Source of the DNA: Pseudomonas sp. TMP9
GTDB taxonomy: Bacteria > Pseudomonadota > Gammaproteobacteria > Pseudomonadales > Pseudomonadaceae
Length of the DNA: 64,000 nucleotides
Reading direction: 5' to 3'
NCBI RefSeq assembly: GCF_037943105.1
Contig: NZ_CP149803.1
Span: forward strand, 1,860,001 to 1,924,000
A program made the position numbers and the translations under genes. Positions 30,006 to 38,943 of the stretch are shown here, one piece after another (within the stretch, counting starts at the first letter, position 1; each line of letters starts with the position of its first letter). Below the pieces are notes generated by a model that saw nothing but the letters and a program-made list of their open reading frames with translations, had not been told where the DNA came from and ran no database searches.

Positions 30006-30436
30006 CAGTAACGCTCCAGGAGGTCACTGCCGAACTGCTGACGGCGAGCACGGGCGCGAATCTTGCCCGGCTCCGGGGCCGCCTCACCCGTAGGCATGCC
30101 CAGGGTGACCACACCATCACGGATGCTCTCCAGCAGCTTGAGGGTGTCCTTACGGCTGTCCTTCACCGCCTCGGGGAGCGCTCCCTCGGGGCGGCGTTGA
30201 TACAACCAATGGCGAGCCAGATACACCACGGCATCGCGCAGCACGCTCGGTACCGGATCGAGCGGCAGGTCGTAGCGGCCTCGCAGGTAACCGTCCACCA
30301 GCTCTTCAGCCTGGCGGACGCCGTCCTCGATCACGCTCTCATCGGGCAGCTCGGCGGTAGGGTCATCGTTGGAGAGCTGAATCAGCGTCAACTCCGGGAT
30401 GGCCTTGCCGATATCGGTGCGGGTGCAGTAGTGCAT
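30005..30436 (-). CDS. DUF1320 protein (Mu gp36-like)
   Basis: A 143-residue connector protein. It has the DUF1320 opening YCTRTDIGKAIPELTLIQLS and the internal AEELVDGYLRGRYDLPL followed by YLARHWLYQRR. It is the first of three Mu-type neck genes. Confidence 0.85.
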   Translation of the reverse strand: MHYCTRTDIGKAIPELTLIQLSNDDPTAELPDESVIEDGVRQAEELVDGYLRGRYDLPLDPVPSVLRDAVVYLARHWLYQRRPEGALPEAVKDSRKDTLKLLESIRDGVVTLGMPTGEAAPEPGKIRARARRQQFGSDLLERY

Positions 30437-30444
30437 GGCTAACC

Positions 30445-30777
30445 TCAGATACCGCGAACGATGCGGATCACATCGCCAGCCGTCGTAGCGGCGTCCCAGG
30501 CGATGCCGTTGCTGACACCAGCCGCCTTGGTGATGGCCTTGCCACTGGCATCAGACTGCACCTCGGCACCGGCCGAGATGGCTGCAGCGGCTTCGACCAG
30601 GATCACGCCGAGCACATTGGCCGGAGCCACATTTCCAGCAGCGGTATCAGCCTCAGCCACACCCAGCGCTTTAACACCATTGGCGCAGACGTTGCCGTCA
30701 AAGCCAACGAAGCGACGGCGAATCAGGTCGGCTGCAGCGACCACCGAAGTGGTCAGAATCACTTGTTGCGACTTCAT
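30445..30777 (-). CDS. DUF2190-like capsid decoration protein
   Basis: A 110-residue Ala/Val-rich protein (RRRFVGFDGNVCANGVKALG..., VLVEAAAAISAGAEV). This composition and position after the major capsid gene fit small capsid cement proteins of the DUF2190 kind. Confidence 0.7.
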   Translation of the reverse strand: MKSQQVILTTSVVAAADLIRRRFVGFDGNVCANGVKALGVAEADTAAGNVAPANVLGVILVEAAAAISAGAEVQSDASGKAITKAAGVSNGIAWDAATTAGDVIRIVRGI

Positions 30778-31139
30778 GCTTTGTTCTCCTCAGCGTTGTC
30801 GGCGGCCTTCTTGTCGTCGCCTTCGTTGCCCTGGTTATCACCCGTGGCCGATGCATCAGCAGCCGGCTTCTCGGCCTTGGCCGGAGCCGCAGGTTTAGTC
30901 GGCTTCTCGGCCTTGGCCGGAGCCTCAGGCTTGGTGGGCTTCTCGGCCTTGGCCGGAGCCTCAGGCTTGGTGGGCTTTTCTGGGTTGGAGGGTTCTACGG
31001 TGCCCAGCAGCTCCAAGTAGCGAGCGAGCTTGGGTGACGGCTCGGCCACCAGTTCGATCTCGCTGCCCTCGGGCACGCGCTCGCCGTCGATGTCCAGATC
31101 GATGCCTACAACGCGGTAGGCCTTGGTTTTATCAGTCAT
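30774..31139 (-). CDS. Lys/Pro/Ala-repeat phage protein
   Basis: A 121-residue protein. Residues 1-55 form a small folded part (AYRVVGIDLDIDGERVPEGS). The rest is disordered and carries three tandem 12-residue repeats of the type EKPTKPEAPAKA, then an acidic tail. It lies between the decoration and major capsid genes and may be a capsid-bound flexible protein. Confidence 0.65.
   Translation of the reverse strand: MTDKTKAYRVVGIDLDIDGERVPEGSEIELVAEPSPKLARYLELLGTVEPSNPEKPTKPEAPAKAEKPTKPEAPAKAEKPTKPAAPAKAEKPAADASATGDNQGNEGDDKKAADNAEENKA
30865..30985. repeat. Tandem 36-bp repeats inside the Lys/Pro/Ala-repeat gene
   Basis: About three in-frame copies of a 36-bp unit (GGCTTCTCGGCCTTGG plus CCGGAGCC(T/G)CAGG...) encode the 12-residue repeats. 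Unit number is likely to vary between relatives by slippage. Confidence 0.75.
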
Positions 31140-31147
31140 GGCTCACC

Positions 31148-32071
31148 TCAGGTGATGATGCCGGAGATCAGGTAACCGGCGTCAGCGCCGACCACCACGG
31201 GCTTGTACATGTCGGTGTGGCGCACGTAGCGCACCTTGCCGCCGTTGGTGTCGTACTTGTCGGTTTCCGGCATGCCCTTCTTGCGCAGGGTGTAACCGAA
31301 GGACGGCGTCTCGTAGTCCGACTTCTCGCCTGCACCTTGCTGAGCCACATAGGCCAGTACCAGGTTGTCACCCCAGATATCCGCCGTGGCGGTATCGCCG
31401 GCCAGCGCTTCACCGATCACAATGTTCTGGATGCCGAACAAGGCGCGTAAATGCTCAATAGTGAGGAGTTTCTTGTCGCCCGCACTGAGTGCGTTCTGCA
31501 GCTTGGTGTGGAACTTCAACGCGGCGTATACCGAGGCACCCATCAAGATGGTGTTGGGCCGCATACCAATGCGCGAACGCATCACTTCCTTACCGGTTTC
31601 GATCACCTGGATCGGATCACCGCCATTGGCACTCCATTGGCTGGCTCCAGCCAGTGCAACCTTCCCACCAGCAAGGTAGGTGTTGGTGTTCTGCGCCAAG
31701 CTGGCACAGGCCACCTCGCGGCGTAGGTCGATGCTCTCCTTAACGCGCTTGGCGGCACGGGATTCGGCGTCGAACATCGACTCGGCCTGCTCGCGATAGT
31801 CCACCGGGTAGGCCAGGTCATGCTCACGCAGCACCACGTCCAGGGTGTTCACATCGTCCGGGGTCATCACGTTGGACTGGGCGCGAATGGCGCGCTCGGT
31901 ATCCCACAGGCGGAATGCTTCCTTGCCGAACAGCGGCACGATGCCCGCTTCCTTGTCCATGTCAGCGAGCGGAAACAGCGCCTCGCCGACAAGTTGTGCG
32001 TTGCGGTAACCGCGCGCGATGTTGGTCAGTACCGGATCGACGATCCGCAGTTGCTTGAGACGGTCAGCCAT
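31148..32071 (-). CDS. Major capsid protein (Mu-like head)
   Basis: A 307-residue HK97-fold-type capsid protein. It has an N-terminal RIVDPVLTNIARGYRNAQLV, a central KESIDLRREVACASLAQN helix, and a C-terminal RYVRHTDMYKPVVVGADAGY. It directly follows the protease/scaffold gene, as in Mu-like heads. Confidence 0.85.
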   Translation of the reverse strand: MADRLKQLRIVDPVLTNIARGYRNAQLVGEALFPLADMDKEAGIVPLFGKEAFRLWDTERAIRAQSNVMTPDDVNTLDVVLREHDLAYPVDYREQAESMFDAESRAAKRVKESIDLRREVACASLAQNTNTYLAGGKVALAGASQWSANGGDPIQVIETGKEVMRSRIGMRPNTILMGASVYAALKFHTKLQNALSAGDKKLLTIEHLRALFGIQNIVIGEALAGDTATADIWGDNLVLAYVAQQGAGEKSDYETPSFGYTLRKKGMPETDKYDTNGGKVRYVRHTDMYKPVVVGADAGYLISGIIT

Positions 32072-32085
32072 GGCTGGTCAACTCC

Positions 32086-33246
32086 TTAGTGGTTGATGAG
32101 CTGGCGCACGGCCGACTCGTAGGGGATGTTCTTATCCACGGCCAGTTGCTGTGCACGGGCATGCAGGGCAAGGCGGTCGGGGTCGGTGTTCTTCTCGGCG
32201 AACTCCAGATCAGCGGCCGGCACAGCGCCACCACGGCGAGCACCACTGGCCTGCTCGGCGAAGTCGATCTGTTGCGGCAGGTCACCGAAGATGGCCTTGA
32301 GGCCGGCAGACACCGGCTGACGGTCATCACCTTCACCAAACTCCAGCGGTGCATCACCGTCTTCGGCGAAGTCCAGAGCGGCGATCAGTGCGGCGGTGTG
32401 TTTAGGCAGCAACTTGCCCGTGCCCACCAGTTCCTCCGCGAACGCCACGTTGGCGGCATGGGTGGTGTCCTTGCGGGACTTGAGCTGTTGATCCTGGTGC
32501 AGTTGCACCTGGTTCTGCAGACGCAGGTTTTCAGCCTGGATAGCGGCGATTTCTTCGGGCGTCACAGTGCTTTCCTCTTGGGTGGATGGCTCGGTGGTTG
32601 CGGCCGTGGTGGTGGTTGGTTCGGAAAAGGAGGGACGCGGCTCGTCTTCACGGCGTGCGACTTCGTCCAGGGATTTGATTTGCCAGTCGGGGATGACCTG
32701 GTCAGCGACCTCCAAGCCACGGTCGGAGATCAGCCAGTCGCGCATGCGCCGCCAAAGGCTGGCACCCACTTCGTGGCCGTAGTCTGAGAACTCGACGACA
32801 CCTTCCTCGCCCTCTGCAAGATCGACAGAGCGCAGACCTTTCACTGCAGGTGGCTGAGCACCGAGAAAGCCGACATGGCGCAGGTAGTAAACGCCTGGCA
32901 CTGGGTTGCTCGGCGAGTCAGGGTGATAGAAGGAAGCGGAGATCTTCTTGTAGCGCTTGCTGGCCACCAGCTCGGCGAAGGCCGGATCAATTTCGTGCGG
33001 CACGGCCTCCAGACCGTCAGCACAACTGGCCAGTGACTTGACCCAGCCACCGGCCGGGGCGTCGTGCTTGGGGTGACCAAACACCAGTGGCGCTTCGTGC
33101 AAGGCTGGGTCGTAGACGCGCACCGTTGCGGCCAGGTCGGATTCACTGAAATTGAGGCTCGCACCGCTCATAGCGACGTGCTTACCGGGCTTGAAGATAT
33201 GGATTGGCTTCATGGGCTGTGCGCTTGGGTGGTAGTACATGCGCAC
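32086..33246 (-). CDS. Mu gpI-like prohead protease/scaffold
   Basis: A 386-residue Mu protease I family protein. The N-terminal half is the protease-like part (VYDPALHEAPLVFGHPKHDA, PVPGVYYLRHVGFLGAQPPA). The C-terminal part has a coiled coil (IAAIQAENLRLQNQVQLHQ) that serves as scaffold, comparable to Mu I/Z. The start is uncertain among GTG 33246, ATG 33240 and ATG 33213. It is the first gene after late motif C. Confidence 0.85.
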   Translation of the reverse strand: MRMYYHPSAQPMKPIHIFKPGKHVAMSGASLNFSESDLAATVRVYDPALHEAPLVFGHPKHDAPAGGWVKSLASCADGLEAVPHEIDPAFAELVASKRYKKISASFYHPDSPSNPVPGVYYLRHVGFLGAQPPAVKGLRSVDLAEGEEGVVEFSDYGHEVGASLWRRMRDWLISDRGLEVADQVIPDWQIKSLDEVARREDEPRPSFSEPTTTTAATTEPSTQEESTVTPEEIAAIQAENLRLQNQVQLHQDQQLKSRKDTTHAANVAFAEELVGTGKLLPKHTAALIAALDFAEDGDAPLEFGEGDDRQPVSAGLKAIFGDLPQQIDFAEQASGARRGGAVPAADLEFAEKNTDPDRLALHARAQQLAVDKNIPYESAVRQLINH

Positions 33247-33446
33247 AGCCTGGCCTGTGACCCGGCCACAGACTTTTAATCGGGTTTAAAGAGTTTTCTG
33301 GGGGATTCGCGATGCGCTGCTGGATTTGCATCCGAGAGCTAGGGTGGGGACGGGGCAATACGGCTTTATAAAGCCTTTACAGCGATTCTATGAGGTGTGG
33401 GGCGATGAACCGGAGCGCATACCCCCGCAGAACGCAGCAGAAGGCC
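33247..33446. other. Boundary region between head-assembly blocks
   Basis: This 200-bp gap carries late motif C. On its + side is an open frame of about 48 codons with a coherent-looking sequence (LDLHPRARVGTGQYGF...) but no good start and a run into gpG in antisense. It may be a decayed + strand cargo gene like those after motifs A and B. Confidence 0.4.
33273..33291 (-). promoter_or_regulatory. Late motif copy C
   Basis: CTTTTAATCGGGTTTAAAG, 27 bp upstream of the protease/scaffold gene on the - strand. This is the position of the Mu PI late promoter relative to gene I. Confidence 0.65.
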
Positions 33447-33923
33447 TTACAGGCCGGCGGCTCTTTTCAGGTGATCCATGGCCAGGTCGAGGATGGCTTC
33501 CTCGGCCTCGGGCTGCAGTTGGCCATCGGCACCCATGGGCAAGTACTCACGGCCAGGAATGTCACCCCACAAGTGCGGGAAGTCGGACTTGCTACCGCCG
33601 AACTGCATCATGGCCGCGTAGGGCTTGTTGCTGCCGACCAGGGCGGAGCTGTCGTCTGACTGGCTGGAGATGGATGCAGCCAACCCGGCAGCACTTACCT
33701 GCAGCATCTGACCCGGCCAGTTGCCGGAATTCTTCCGGCGCTCGGTGGTGACATCCGACAGCGGCGTCCAGTCGGGCCGACCTTCCTCCTCGAAGTTCTC
33801 CTCCGTCTGGCTGGCCAGCTCGGCGGCGATGCCACGCATCAACGGAGTCAGGTCACCTATGGCCCACTCGATAGTGCGCAGGGTTTCCTGCAGACGTTGG
33901 TGTTCCAGCTGGACGGTGAACAC
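33447..33923 (-). CDS. Mu gpG-like virion morphogenesis protein
   Basis: A 158-residue protein of the phage virion morphogenesis family (tail completion). It has the opening FTVQLEHQRLQETLRTIEWA and the typical GRPDWTPLSDVTTERR, followed by a MMQFGGSKSDFPHLWGDIPG C-terminal motif. It ends the lysis/packaging block. Confidence 0.85.
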   Translation of the reverse strand: MFTVQLEHQRLQETLRTIEWAIGDLTPLMRGIAAELASQTEENFEEEGRPDWTPLSDVTTERRKNSGNWPGQMLQVSAAGLAASISSQSDDSSALVGSNKPYAAMMQFGGSKSDFPHLWGDIPGREYLPMGADGQLQPEAEEAILDLAMDHLKRAAGL

Positions 33924-33924
33924 T

Positions 33925-34761
33925 TCAAACCTCCTGCAGGCCAGCGCTGGCCTGCTTGCGTTTCAATGCCTCAGCCAGCCCGGTACCTGGTGCATGGTTG
34001 AAGCCTGGGTCGGTACGGAACATCACTGGCTTACCGGCTGCATTGGTGGTGCGCACACCAGTCACCTGCGCTGTGCGGATCTCACCTGTGCGCTTGTCCA
34101 CGCCGATCTCCACTGTTTCGGTTTGCATGCGGCCGGAACTGCTCTCCGCCTGGAGTCCCTTGCGCTGGAGCGCAGCACCGGACAAAGCAGTTACCCGGCA
34201 ACGGCAGTTGAAGCCGTTGGGCGGGTAGATCGCCGACCACACCGGATCGTCGTGGCGGTACACCTTGCCACTCAGGGCGCTGTGGCTGGGCCGGGTGCGG
34301 CCGTCGAGGATGGCCACGTAGCGCCAGTACGGGTGGCTGTCGCTGCTGTCTTCCATGCTGGCTTTGCGCCCGGCCATGTAGGCGCTCTGCAGATTAGTCT
34401 GGTAGATGGTCTTGAGCCGGCGTGGGCTGCCCAACTGCACCAGTTCGGCGTTGCCCGCACCGTCGACGATCACCTGTTTGCCCCACCAGCCCTGAGTTTC
34501 CAGCACAGGCTGCAGCTGCTCGATGAACTGCGCGAGGGTTTGCCCATCCTGCAAGGCGGTTTCCAGGGCGGCGCGGATGTCCGAGAGCAGATCGAGGCGC
34601 ATCGCTTTGGCCACAGTGAACGCTTGGTCATGCGCTTGATCGAGCATCTCTTGCCAGTTCCAGGTGATGGCGTAGTCCTTGGCCTTCAGGTAGGCGATGG
34701 CGTTCTCTGGCTCTAGGCCAAAGATCGCCTGCAGGTCGGCTGGTGTCGGTGCCTTGGCCAT
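33925..34761 (-). CDS. Mu gpF-like minor head protein
   Basis: A 278-residue SPP1 gp7/MuF-type minor capsid protein. The C-terminal domain signature is clear: AILDGRTRPSHSALSGKVY followed by YPPNGFNCRCRV. It joins the portal in the prohead. It overlaps the portal gene by 1 bp. Confidence 0.88.
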   Translation of the reverse strand: MAKAPTPADLQAIFGLEPENAIAYLKAKDYAITWNWQEMLDQAHDQAFTVAKAMRLDLLSDIRAALETALQDGQTLAQFIEQLQPVLETQGWWGKQVIVDGAGNAELVQLGSPRRLKTIYQTNLQSAYMAGRKASMEDSSDSHPYWRYVAILDGRTRPSHSALSGKVYRHDDPVWSAIYPPNGFNCRCRVTALSGAALQRKGLQAESSSGRMQTETVEIGVDKRTGEIRTAQVTGVRTTNAAGKPVMFRTDPGFNHAPGTGLAEALKRKQASAGLQEV

Positions 34762-36257
34762 CAGTCCTCCCGATCCGCGCTGGCAGTCAACTGGCCCCAG
34801 GTACCGGCGATGAACAGCAGGCGGGTCAGGGTCTGCTGCAGGGCCTGGTCATCCATCAATGGGTAGGCCTCGGCCAGCAGGCCCAGAGCCTCGGTCTCCG
34901 AGCGACCGCGCAGCAGCGCCTCGATCACCGGAGCGATGGCCTGCTGAGCCTGCTCCTGGAGCAGCTCGGCCGGCAGGTTGTCGATTACCTGGTCGACCGC
35001 GACCTGATCCAAGATCGGCCGCAGGGTCGGCTCAGCAAAGGCCGGATCGGGTTCGACAGCAGGCGCCTCAACGATGTCACCCTCTTCCAGGTTGTACATG
35101 CGCTTCCAGTAGGCCGGGGTGAACATCACGCCGGCATCGGTGAGGTTCTTGTCGCGCTCGGCCAGCGTCTTGTCGATCTCCTCTTGTTCCCACAGCTCAT
35201 ACACGGGGGCAGCGACGTTCTCCCCGAAGTTGAGGTCGACCACCAGGCGGATGGCGGCATTGAGGGTGGCGGCAACTATGCTCTTGTCGCCATCGCGGAT
35301 GTCCTTGGTAACTTCCAGACCAGCCGTGGCGCTGGCGCGGTTGCTCTCGGCCTCTGTGGTTTGATTCTGGCCAAGCAGGCCCACGTTGATCTCGCTACGG
35401 CAGTACACCAGCAACTCGCGAAATACATCGGCACTGGCGCTCTTGCCTGCCGCTTCGAGTATCTCGACACTGGAGTCATCCGGGATCGCTGCCACGGCGT
35501 CCTGCACCATGGTCTCCAGGCTGTCGAGCAGCAGGTCGGTCTCGTAGGTGGCCGCGCCACGCGGGTGCTTGCCAATCACCCAGGGCGTGCCGTACTTCTC
35601 GGTGAACTGCACCCAAAACTTGAGCCCGCCTTTCATGAACACCACAGGCCAGAAGCACATGGACAGGTCAGCGAAGCCGTAGGGGTTGTTGTAGGTCGCA
35701 TCCTGGCGCGCCACCACAAAGCGCTGCGGATCGCACAGTTCGCCCTGCAGGCCGGCATCACGCGCACGGAAGCGCAGATGGTTGTCCTGGTCGTAGAGGA
35801 ACCACTCGGCCGGTTTGCCCAGCAGATCCTCGGGCACCAGGTGCAAGCCCAGCGGACGCCACATCAGCTCGATTGGCTGGAAGCCGAACAACGGCGCATC
35901 GAGCATCTCGCGGATGATGCGGTCGAGATCGAGGTCGGCCAGCCAGTCGCTGATGAAGCGCTCGACCCGCACCGGGGCATTGCCGCGCTTAAGGTCGCGC
36001 TCCAGAGCGAGCACTGCAGACTTGCGACGACGGATATTCCCACCTACCAGGGCCTGACTGCGCAGATCGCGGTAGACGGTGATGTCCTTGCCCTGGGCCT
36101 TGAGGATCGGGTCAGGGTTGGGCAGGTACATACCCAAGGCCTGGGAGTCAAAGCTGCGACTGCGGCTGGCGATATGGTCGGTGAGCCCTTTGCCTGATGC
36201 AGGCTCACTGAAACGGACGAACTCGGTGGGGCTAACCCACAGACCTTTGCTGCTCAT
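34761..36257 (-). CDS. Portal protein (DUF935, Mu gp29-like)
   Basis: A 498-residue DUF935 portal. Family segments include SFDSQALGMYLPNPDPILKA, KRGNAPVRVERFISDWLADL and TPWVIGKHPRGAATYE. It forms the dodecameric DNA channel. The downstream minor head and upstream terminase order is exactly Mu-like. Confidence 0.92.
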   Translation of the reverse strand: MSSKGLWVSPTEFVRFSEPASGKGLTDHIASRSRSFDSQALGMYLPNPDPILKAQGKDITVYRDLRSQALVGGNIRRRKSAVLALERDLKRGNAPVRVERFISDWLADLDLDRIIREMLDAPLFGFQPIELMWRPLGLHLVPEDLLGKPAEWFLYDQDNHLRFRARDAGLQGELCDPQRFVVARQDATYNNPYGFADLSMCFWPVVFMKGGLKFWVQFTEKYGTPWVIGKHPRGAATYETDLLLDSLETMVQDAVAAIPDDSSVEILEAAGKSASADVFRELLVYCRSEINVGLLGQNQTTEAESNRASATAGLEVTKDIRDGDKSIVAATLNAAIRLVVDLNFGENVAAPVYELWEQEEIDKTLAERDKNLTDAGVMFTPAYWKRMYNLEEGDIVEAPAVEPDPAFAEPTLRPILDQVAVDQVIDNLPAELLQEQAQQAIAPVIEALLRGRSETEALGLLAEAYPLMDDQALQQTLTRLLFIAGTWGQLTASADRED

Positions 36258-37582
36258 GCGTACCCCTGGGTAATACGTACGCCCTGACGTGGGCGACGGG
36301 ATTTGACGGTGACTGGGCCATTAGGGCCGTCGCTGGCGTTGAGGGCGAGGAAGCACGCCCAGGTGCGGTCGGCGTGGCCCGCTGAGTCGGACTCGGCAAT
36401 GAAGCGCGGGGCTCCAGTTGGGCCAGCGACTTTCTGTAATTTGTGCAGGTCGTTGCGCAGTTCGGTGTCGCCCAAGGGAATGCGGATCTGCATGTCCTGG
36501 AACACTTCTTTGCCACGTGTGGCCATGGTCAGTTTGCTGGCGGTACCGAAGATCACACCCTCGACACGCGTGGAGCCGTGACTGCGTTTGGCGTCTTCCA
36601 CCGGCTTCTCGCCCATGCCGGTCTGATCCATGCAGCAGCGCAGTACGCGGTAGCGGGCGAACACGTCATCGAGCAGTGCGTCCTGTTCGTGGAACGAAGC
36701 CCGCTTGCGGGTGATGATCTCCCGCGTCCAGTACACGTCACCGATCTGCTCAAGTACCCAGATAACGAACAGGTCATTGCGCGCGCCGATATCGACGCCG
36801 ACAAAGCACGGCCCACCGGTATACAGCTCGGGGCGTCCGGCCTGGTCATGCTCGACATCGTTGATCAGCTCGTAGCTCAGCCAGGAGCTGGCTTCGTCCA
36901 GCCACTTCAGCTCGAACTCCTGGGCCCAGGCATCCTCATCATTGAGAGCCGCGCGCATCTCGGCGATGTTGCGTGGCAGGCCATCGGCCACTGCTCGGTG
37001 GATATCGACCACATGACGCGACCAGATATCGGCGAGTTTCTTGTCGGTCATCAGCTCGTAGAACTTGTTGCCCTTGCCGTTGGGCGTGCTGGTGATGCGC
37101 AGCTTCCAGCCGTTGGAGATCACCGGGAACAGCGCCGTCCAGATCTTGCGGCTGTCCTGGTGAAAGGCGAATTCATCCAGGAACACGTTGGCACTGAAAC
37201 CACGGGCCGTGTCGGGGTTGGCTGGAAGCGCGGTGATGCGTGAACCACCCGGCAGCACCACATCCAACATGGTGAAACGCTCACCGTTGCTACCTTTGAA
37301 CTCGCCCTCGATCTCCTGCACCGCCATGTTGTAGGCGCGACAGTGCTTCTTCACGCCTTCCTCCATGGCCTCCTTGGCCTGGCGCTCGCCTCGGGACAGG
37401 ATCACCCAGCGAGTGCGGCCACCGCGCGACTCGACATCGAAACAGTCATCGACGATCTCCAGCGTGCTGGTGAAGGTTTTGCCGGTTTGGCGGGCGAACA
37501 TGGCGATCTTGAAGCGCTCACGATCCAGCAGCCATTGCTTCTGGTAGTTGAATAACTGGATAGCAGGCTGCTTATCGCTCAT
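36254..37582 (-). CDS. Terminase large subunit (Mu gp28-like)
   Basis: A 442-residue packaging motor. The ATPase P-loop region is MFARQTGKTFTSTLEI; the Walker B-like segment is ANVFLDEFAF. The nuclease part begins near GPCFVGVDIGARNDL, with acidic residues suited to metal binding. Mu-type packaging is headful, with host DNA at the ends. Confidence 0.92.
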   Translation of the reverse strand: MSDKQPAIQLFNYQKQWLLDRERFKIAMFARQTGKTFTSTLEIVDDCFDVESRGGRTRWVILSRGERQAKEAMEEGVKKHCRAYNMAVQEIEGEFKGSNGERFTMLDVVLPGGSRITALPANPDTARGFSANVFLDEFAFHQDSRKIWTALFPVISNGWKLRITSTPNGKGNKFYELMTDKKLADIWSRHVVDIHRAVADGLPRNIAEMRAALNDEDAWAQEFELKWLDEASSWLSYELINDVEHDQAGRPELYTGGPCFVGVDIGARNDLFVIWVLEQIGDVYWTREIITRKRASFHEQDALLDDVFARYRVLRCCMDQTGMGEKPVEDAKRSHGSTRVEGVIFGTASKLTMATRGKEVFQDMQIRIPLGDTELRNDLHKLQKVAGPTGAPRFIAESDSAGHADRTWACFLALNASDGPNGPVTVKSRRPRQGVRITQGYA

Positions 37583-38124
37583 AGCCCGTAGACCTCCTGA
37601 CGGATGCGCTTGAGTGTTTCTGGGCTCAAGGCTCCGGTCTTGCCCAGGTCGTCGAGCTTGCTTTGCTGTTCGCGTATCAGCCGCTCTTCTGTGGCCTTCT
37701 CGACAGCCAGGCGCTCCTTCACGCTCATGGTGCGGGCTTCCATGGTGGCCTTGGCGGCGCGGGCCAGGGCCGAGACTTCGGCGATGGTCACCTCGTCCTT
37801 TTCGTGGGCACCCATGGCAGCCTGGTAGGTCAGGGTCGAGATGGCCTCGACCAGCAGCACACCGGTCTTGTCGGAAGCGTCCTCGCCAAAGGCACCGACA
37901 AACGCTTCAGCCATCTCACGCTGGGTGCGGACTTTTTCTGTCAGCTCGTCGAAACCCATCTTGAAGCGGCCCAGCGCACTGCGGCTTGGGGCTTTCTCAT
38001 TGGGGAAGCGAGATTGGATATCGGACAGCATGTCATCCAGCGTCATGCGGTCTTCGCGCAACAGCTTCTGGATGTACGCCTTGACCATCGGTGGCAGGCG
38101 GGTGATGGATGACTTGCCAGCCAT
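37579..38124 (-). CDS. Terminase small subunit-like DUF3486 protein (Mu gp27-like)
   Basis: A 181-residue DUF3486 protein: SSITRLPPMVKAYIQKLLRE, MTLDDMLSDIQSRFP, then a long C-terminal coiled coil. It probably recognises DNA for packaging. It overlaps the large subunit by 4 bp. Confidence 0.83.
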   Translation of the reverse strand: MAGKSSITRLPPMVKAYIQKLLREDRMTLDDMLSDIQSRFPNEKAPSRSALGRFKMGFDELTEKVRTQREMAEAFVGAFGEDASDKTGVLLVEAISTLTYQAAMGAHEKDEVTIAEVSALARAAKATMEARTMSVKERLAVEKATEERLIREQQSKLDDLGKTGALSPETLKRIRQEVYGL

Positions 38125-38126
38125 GG

Positions 38127-38420
38127 TCAGGCCCCCGGACGCTTGATGCCAGGCACGCGGGCGCGGCCGGCTGCAATGTCCTGGCCGCGCTCAGTGAGGG
38201 TGGCCACCAACACCGGGCCAACATCCTCAAGCGTCAAGGCACTTTGCTCAGCCAGCCAGCTCAACTCGGTTTTGACCTGGTCGCGGCTGAGTGTATGACC
38301 GTAGCTGTCTAGGGCCATGGTCAGTACCGAGCTGTTGGCGCGGTACGCGGTCATTTCAACCAGCAGGCGCAGGATCACCAGGCGGATATCCTGGCGCAGG
38401 TATTCGGCATATTGGCTCAT
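38127..38420 (-). CDS. Mu gp26-like winged-helix protein
   Basis: A 97-residue protein (YLRQDIRLVILRLLVEMTAY..., VLVATLTERGQDIAAGR) with a winged-helix look. It is conserved at this place, between gp25- and gp27-like genes, in Mu relatives. Function unknown. Confidence 0.7.
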   Translation of the reverse strand: MSQYAEYLRQDIRLVILRLLVEMTAYRANSSVLTMALDSYGHTLSRDQVKTELSWLAEQSALTLEDVGPVLVATLTERGQDIAAGRARVPGIKRPGA

Positions 38421-38728
38421 GCTCGCGACTTCTCCTGAAGCAGGTAGGCATTGATGTTCTCGACGGAGCGCTGCACGCCACCAATCGTATTTTTCATTCC
38501 GCCCAGGTCACTCCGCACAGCCTCTAAGCTAACCAGCAACCCTGTGATTGAGGTTTGGCTTGGCAGATGGCGCGCCTGTTCTTCCAGGGCGACGATGCGC
38601 GTGCGCAGTTCCAGCAGCTCTTGGGTACTGGCTGCCTGTCGGCTCATAAACCAGGAGTACACACCGATGGCAGCGGTGATCAGCCACTGCATGGCACCGA
38701 AGCCGAAGTTGAGTTGTTCAAAGTTCAT
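38417..38728 (-). CDS. DUF2730 membrane-anchored coiled-coil protein (Mu gp25-like)
   Basis: A 103-residue protein with one N-terminal membrane segment (GAMQWLITAAIGVYSWFMS) and a long coiled coil. Start set at 38728 (MNFEQLNFGFG), overlapping the zinc-finger gene by 4 bp. Confidence 0.72.
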   Translation of the reverse strand: MNFEQLNFGFGAMQWLITAAIGVYSWFMSRQAASTQELLELRTRIVALEEQARHLPSQTSITGLLVSLEAVRSDLGGMKNTIGGVQRSVENINAYLLQEKSRA

Positions 38729-38943
38729 CGCAAACCTCGCTTCTGCAGCTGTTCCAATGTGCTTTTGCATTCGATGCAATGTTCGGTACCGGGCTCGGCC
38801 TGGCGTCGATTTTCGGGAATGGCATCGCCGCATTCCTCACAGCGGTAAGCGGATACACCCGAGCGACGCTGCAGGCCGGACTGGTGAGCAAGCAGCGCGG
38901 CTTCGGTGAAGTCGTTGTCTTGCGCGAGGTCAGCTACATCCAT
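38725..38943 (-). CDS. DksA/TraR-type C4 zinc-finger protein
   Basis: A 72-residue protein ending in a CxxC...CxxC finger (YRCEECGDAIP, EHCIECKSTLEQLQ), the phage TraR/YbiI kind (Mu gp24-like). TraR proteins bind RNA polymerase and mimic DksA-ppGpp, so it could tune host or late transcription. A RelA/SpoT gene also occurs in this prophage. Confidence 0.78.
   Translation of the reverse strand: MDVADLAQDNDFTEAALLAHQSGLQRRSGVSAYRCEECGDAIPENRRQAEPGTEHCIECKSTLEQLQKRGLR

Noticed and set aside
34743..36197. A 484-codon frame antisense to the portal gene
   Set aside because: Shadow of the DUF935 portal frame, with low-complexity His/Gln/Gly-rich sequence and no family resemblance.
36443..37243. A 266-codon frame antisense to the terminase
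   Set aside because: Shadow of the terminase large subunit, which has intact ATPase motifs on the - strand.
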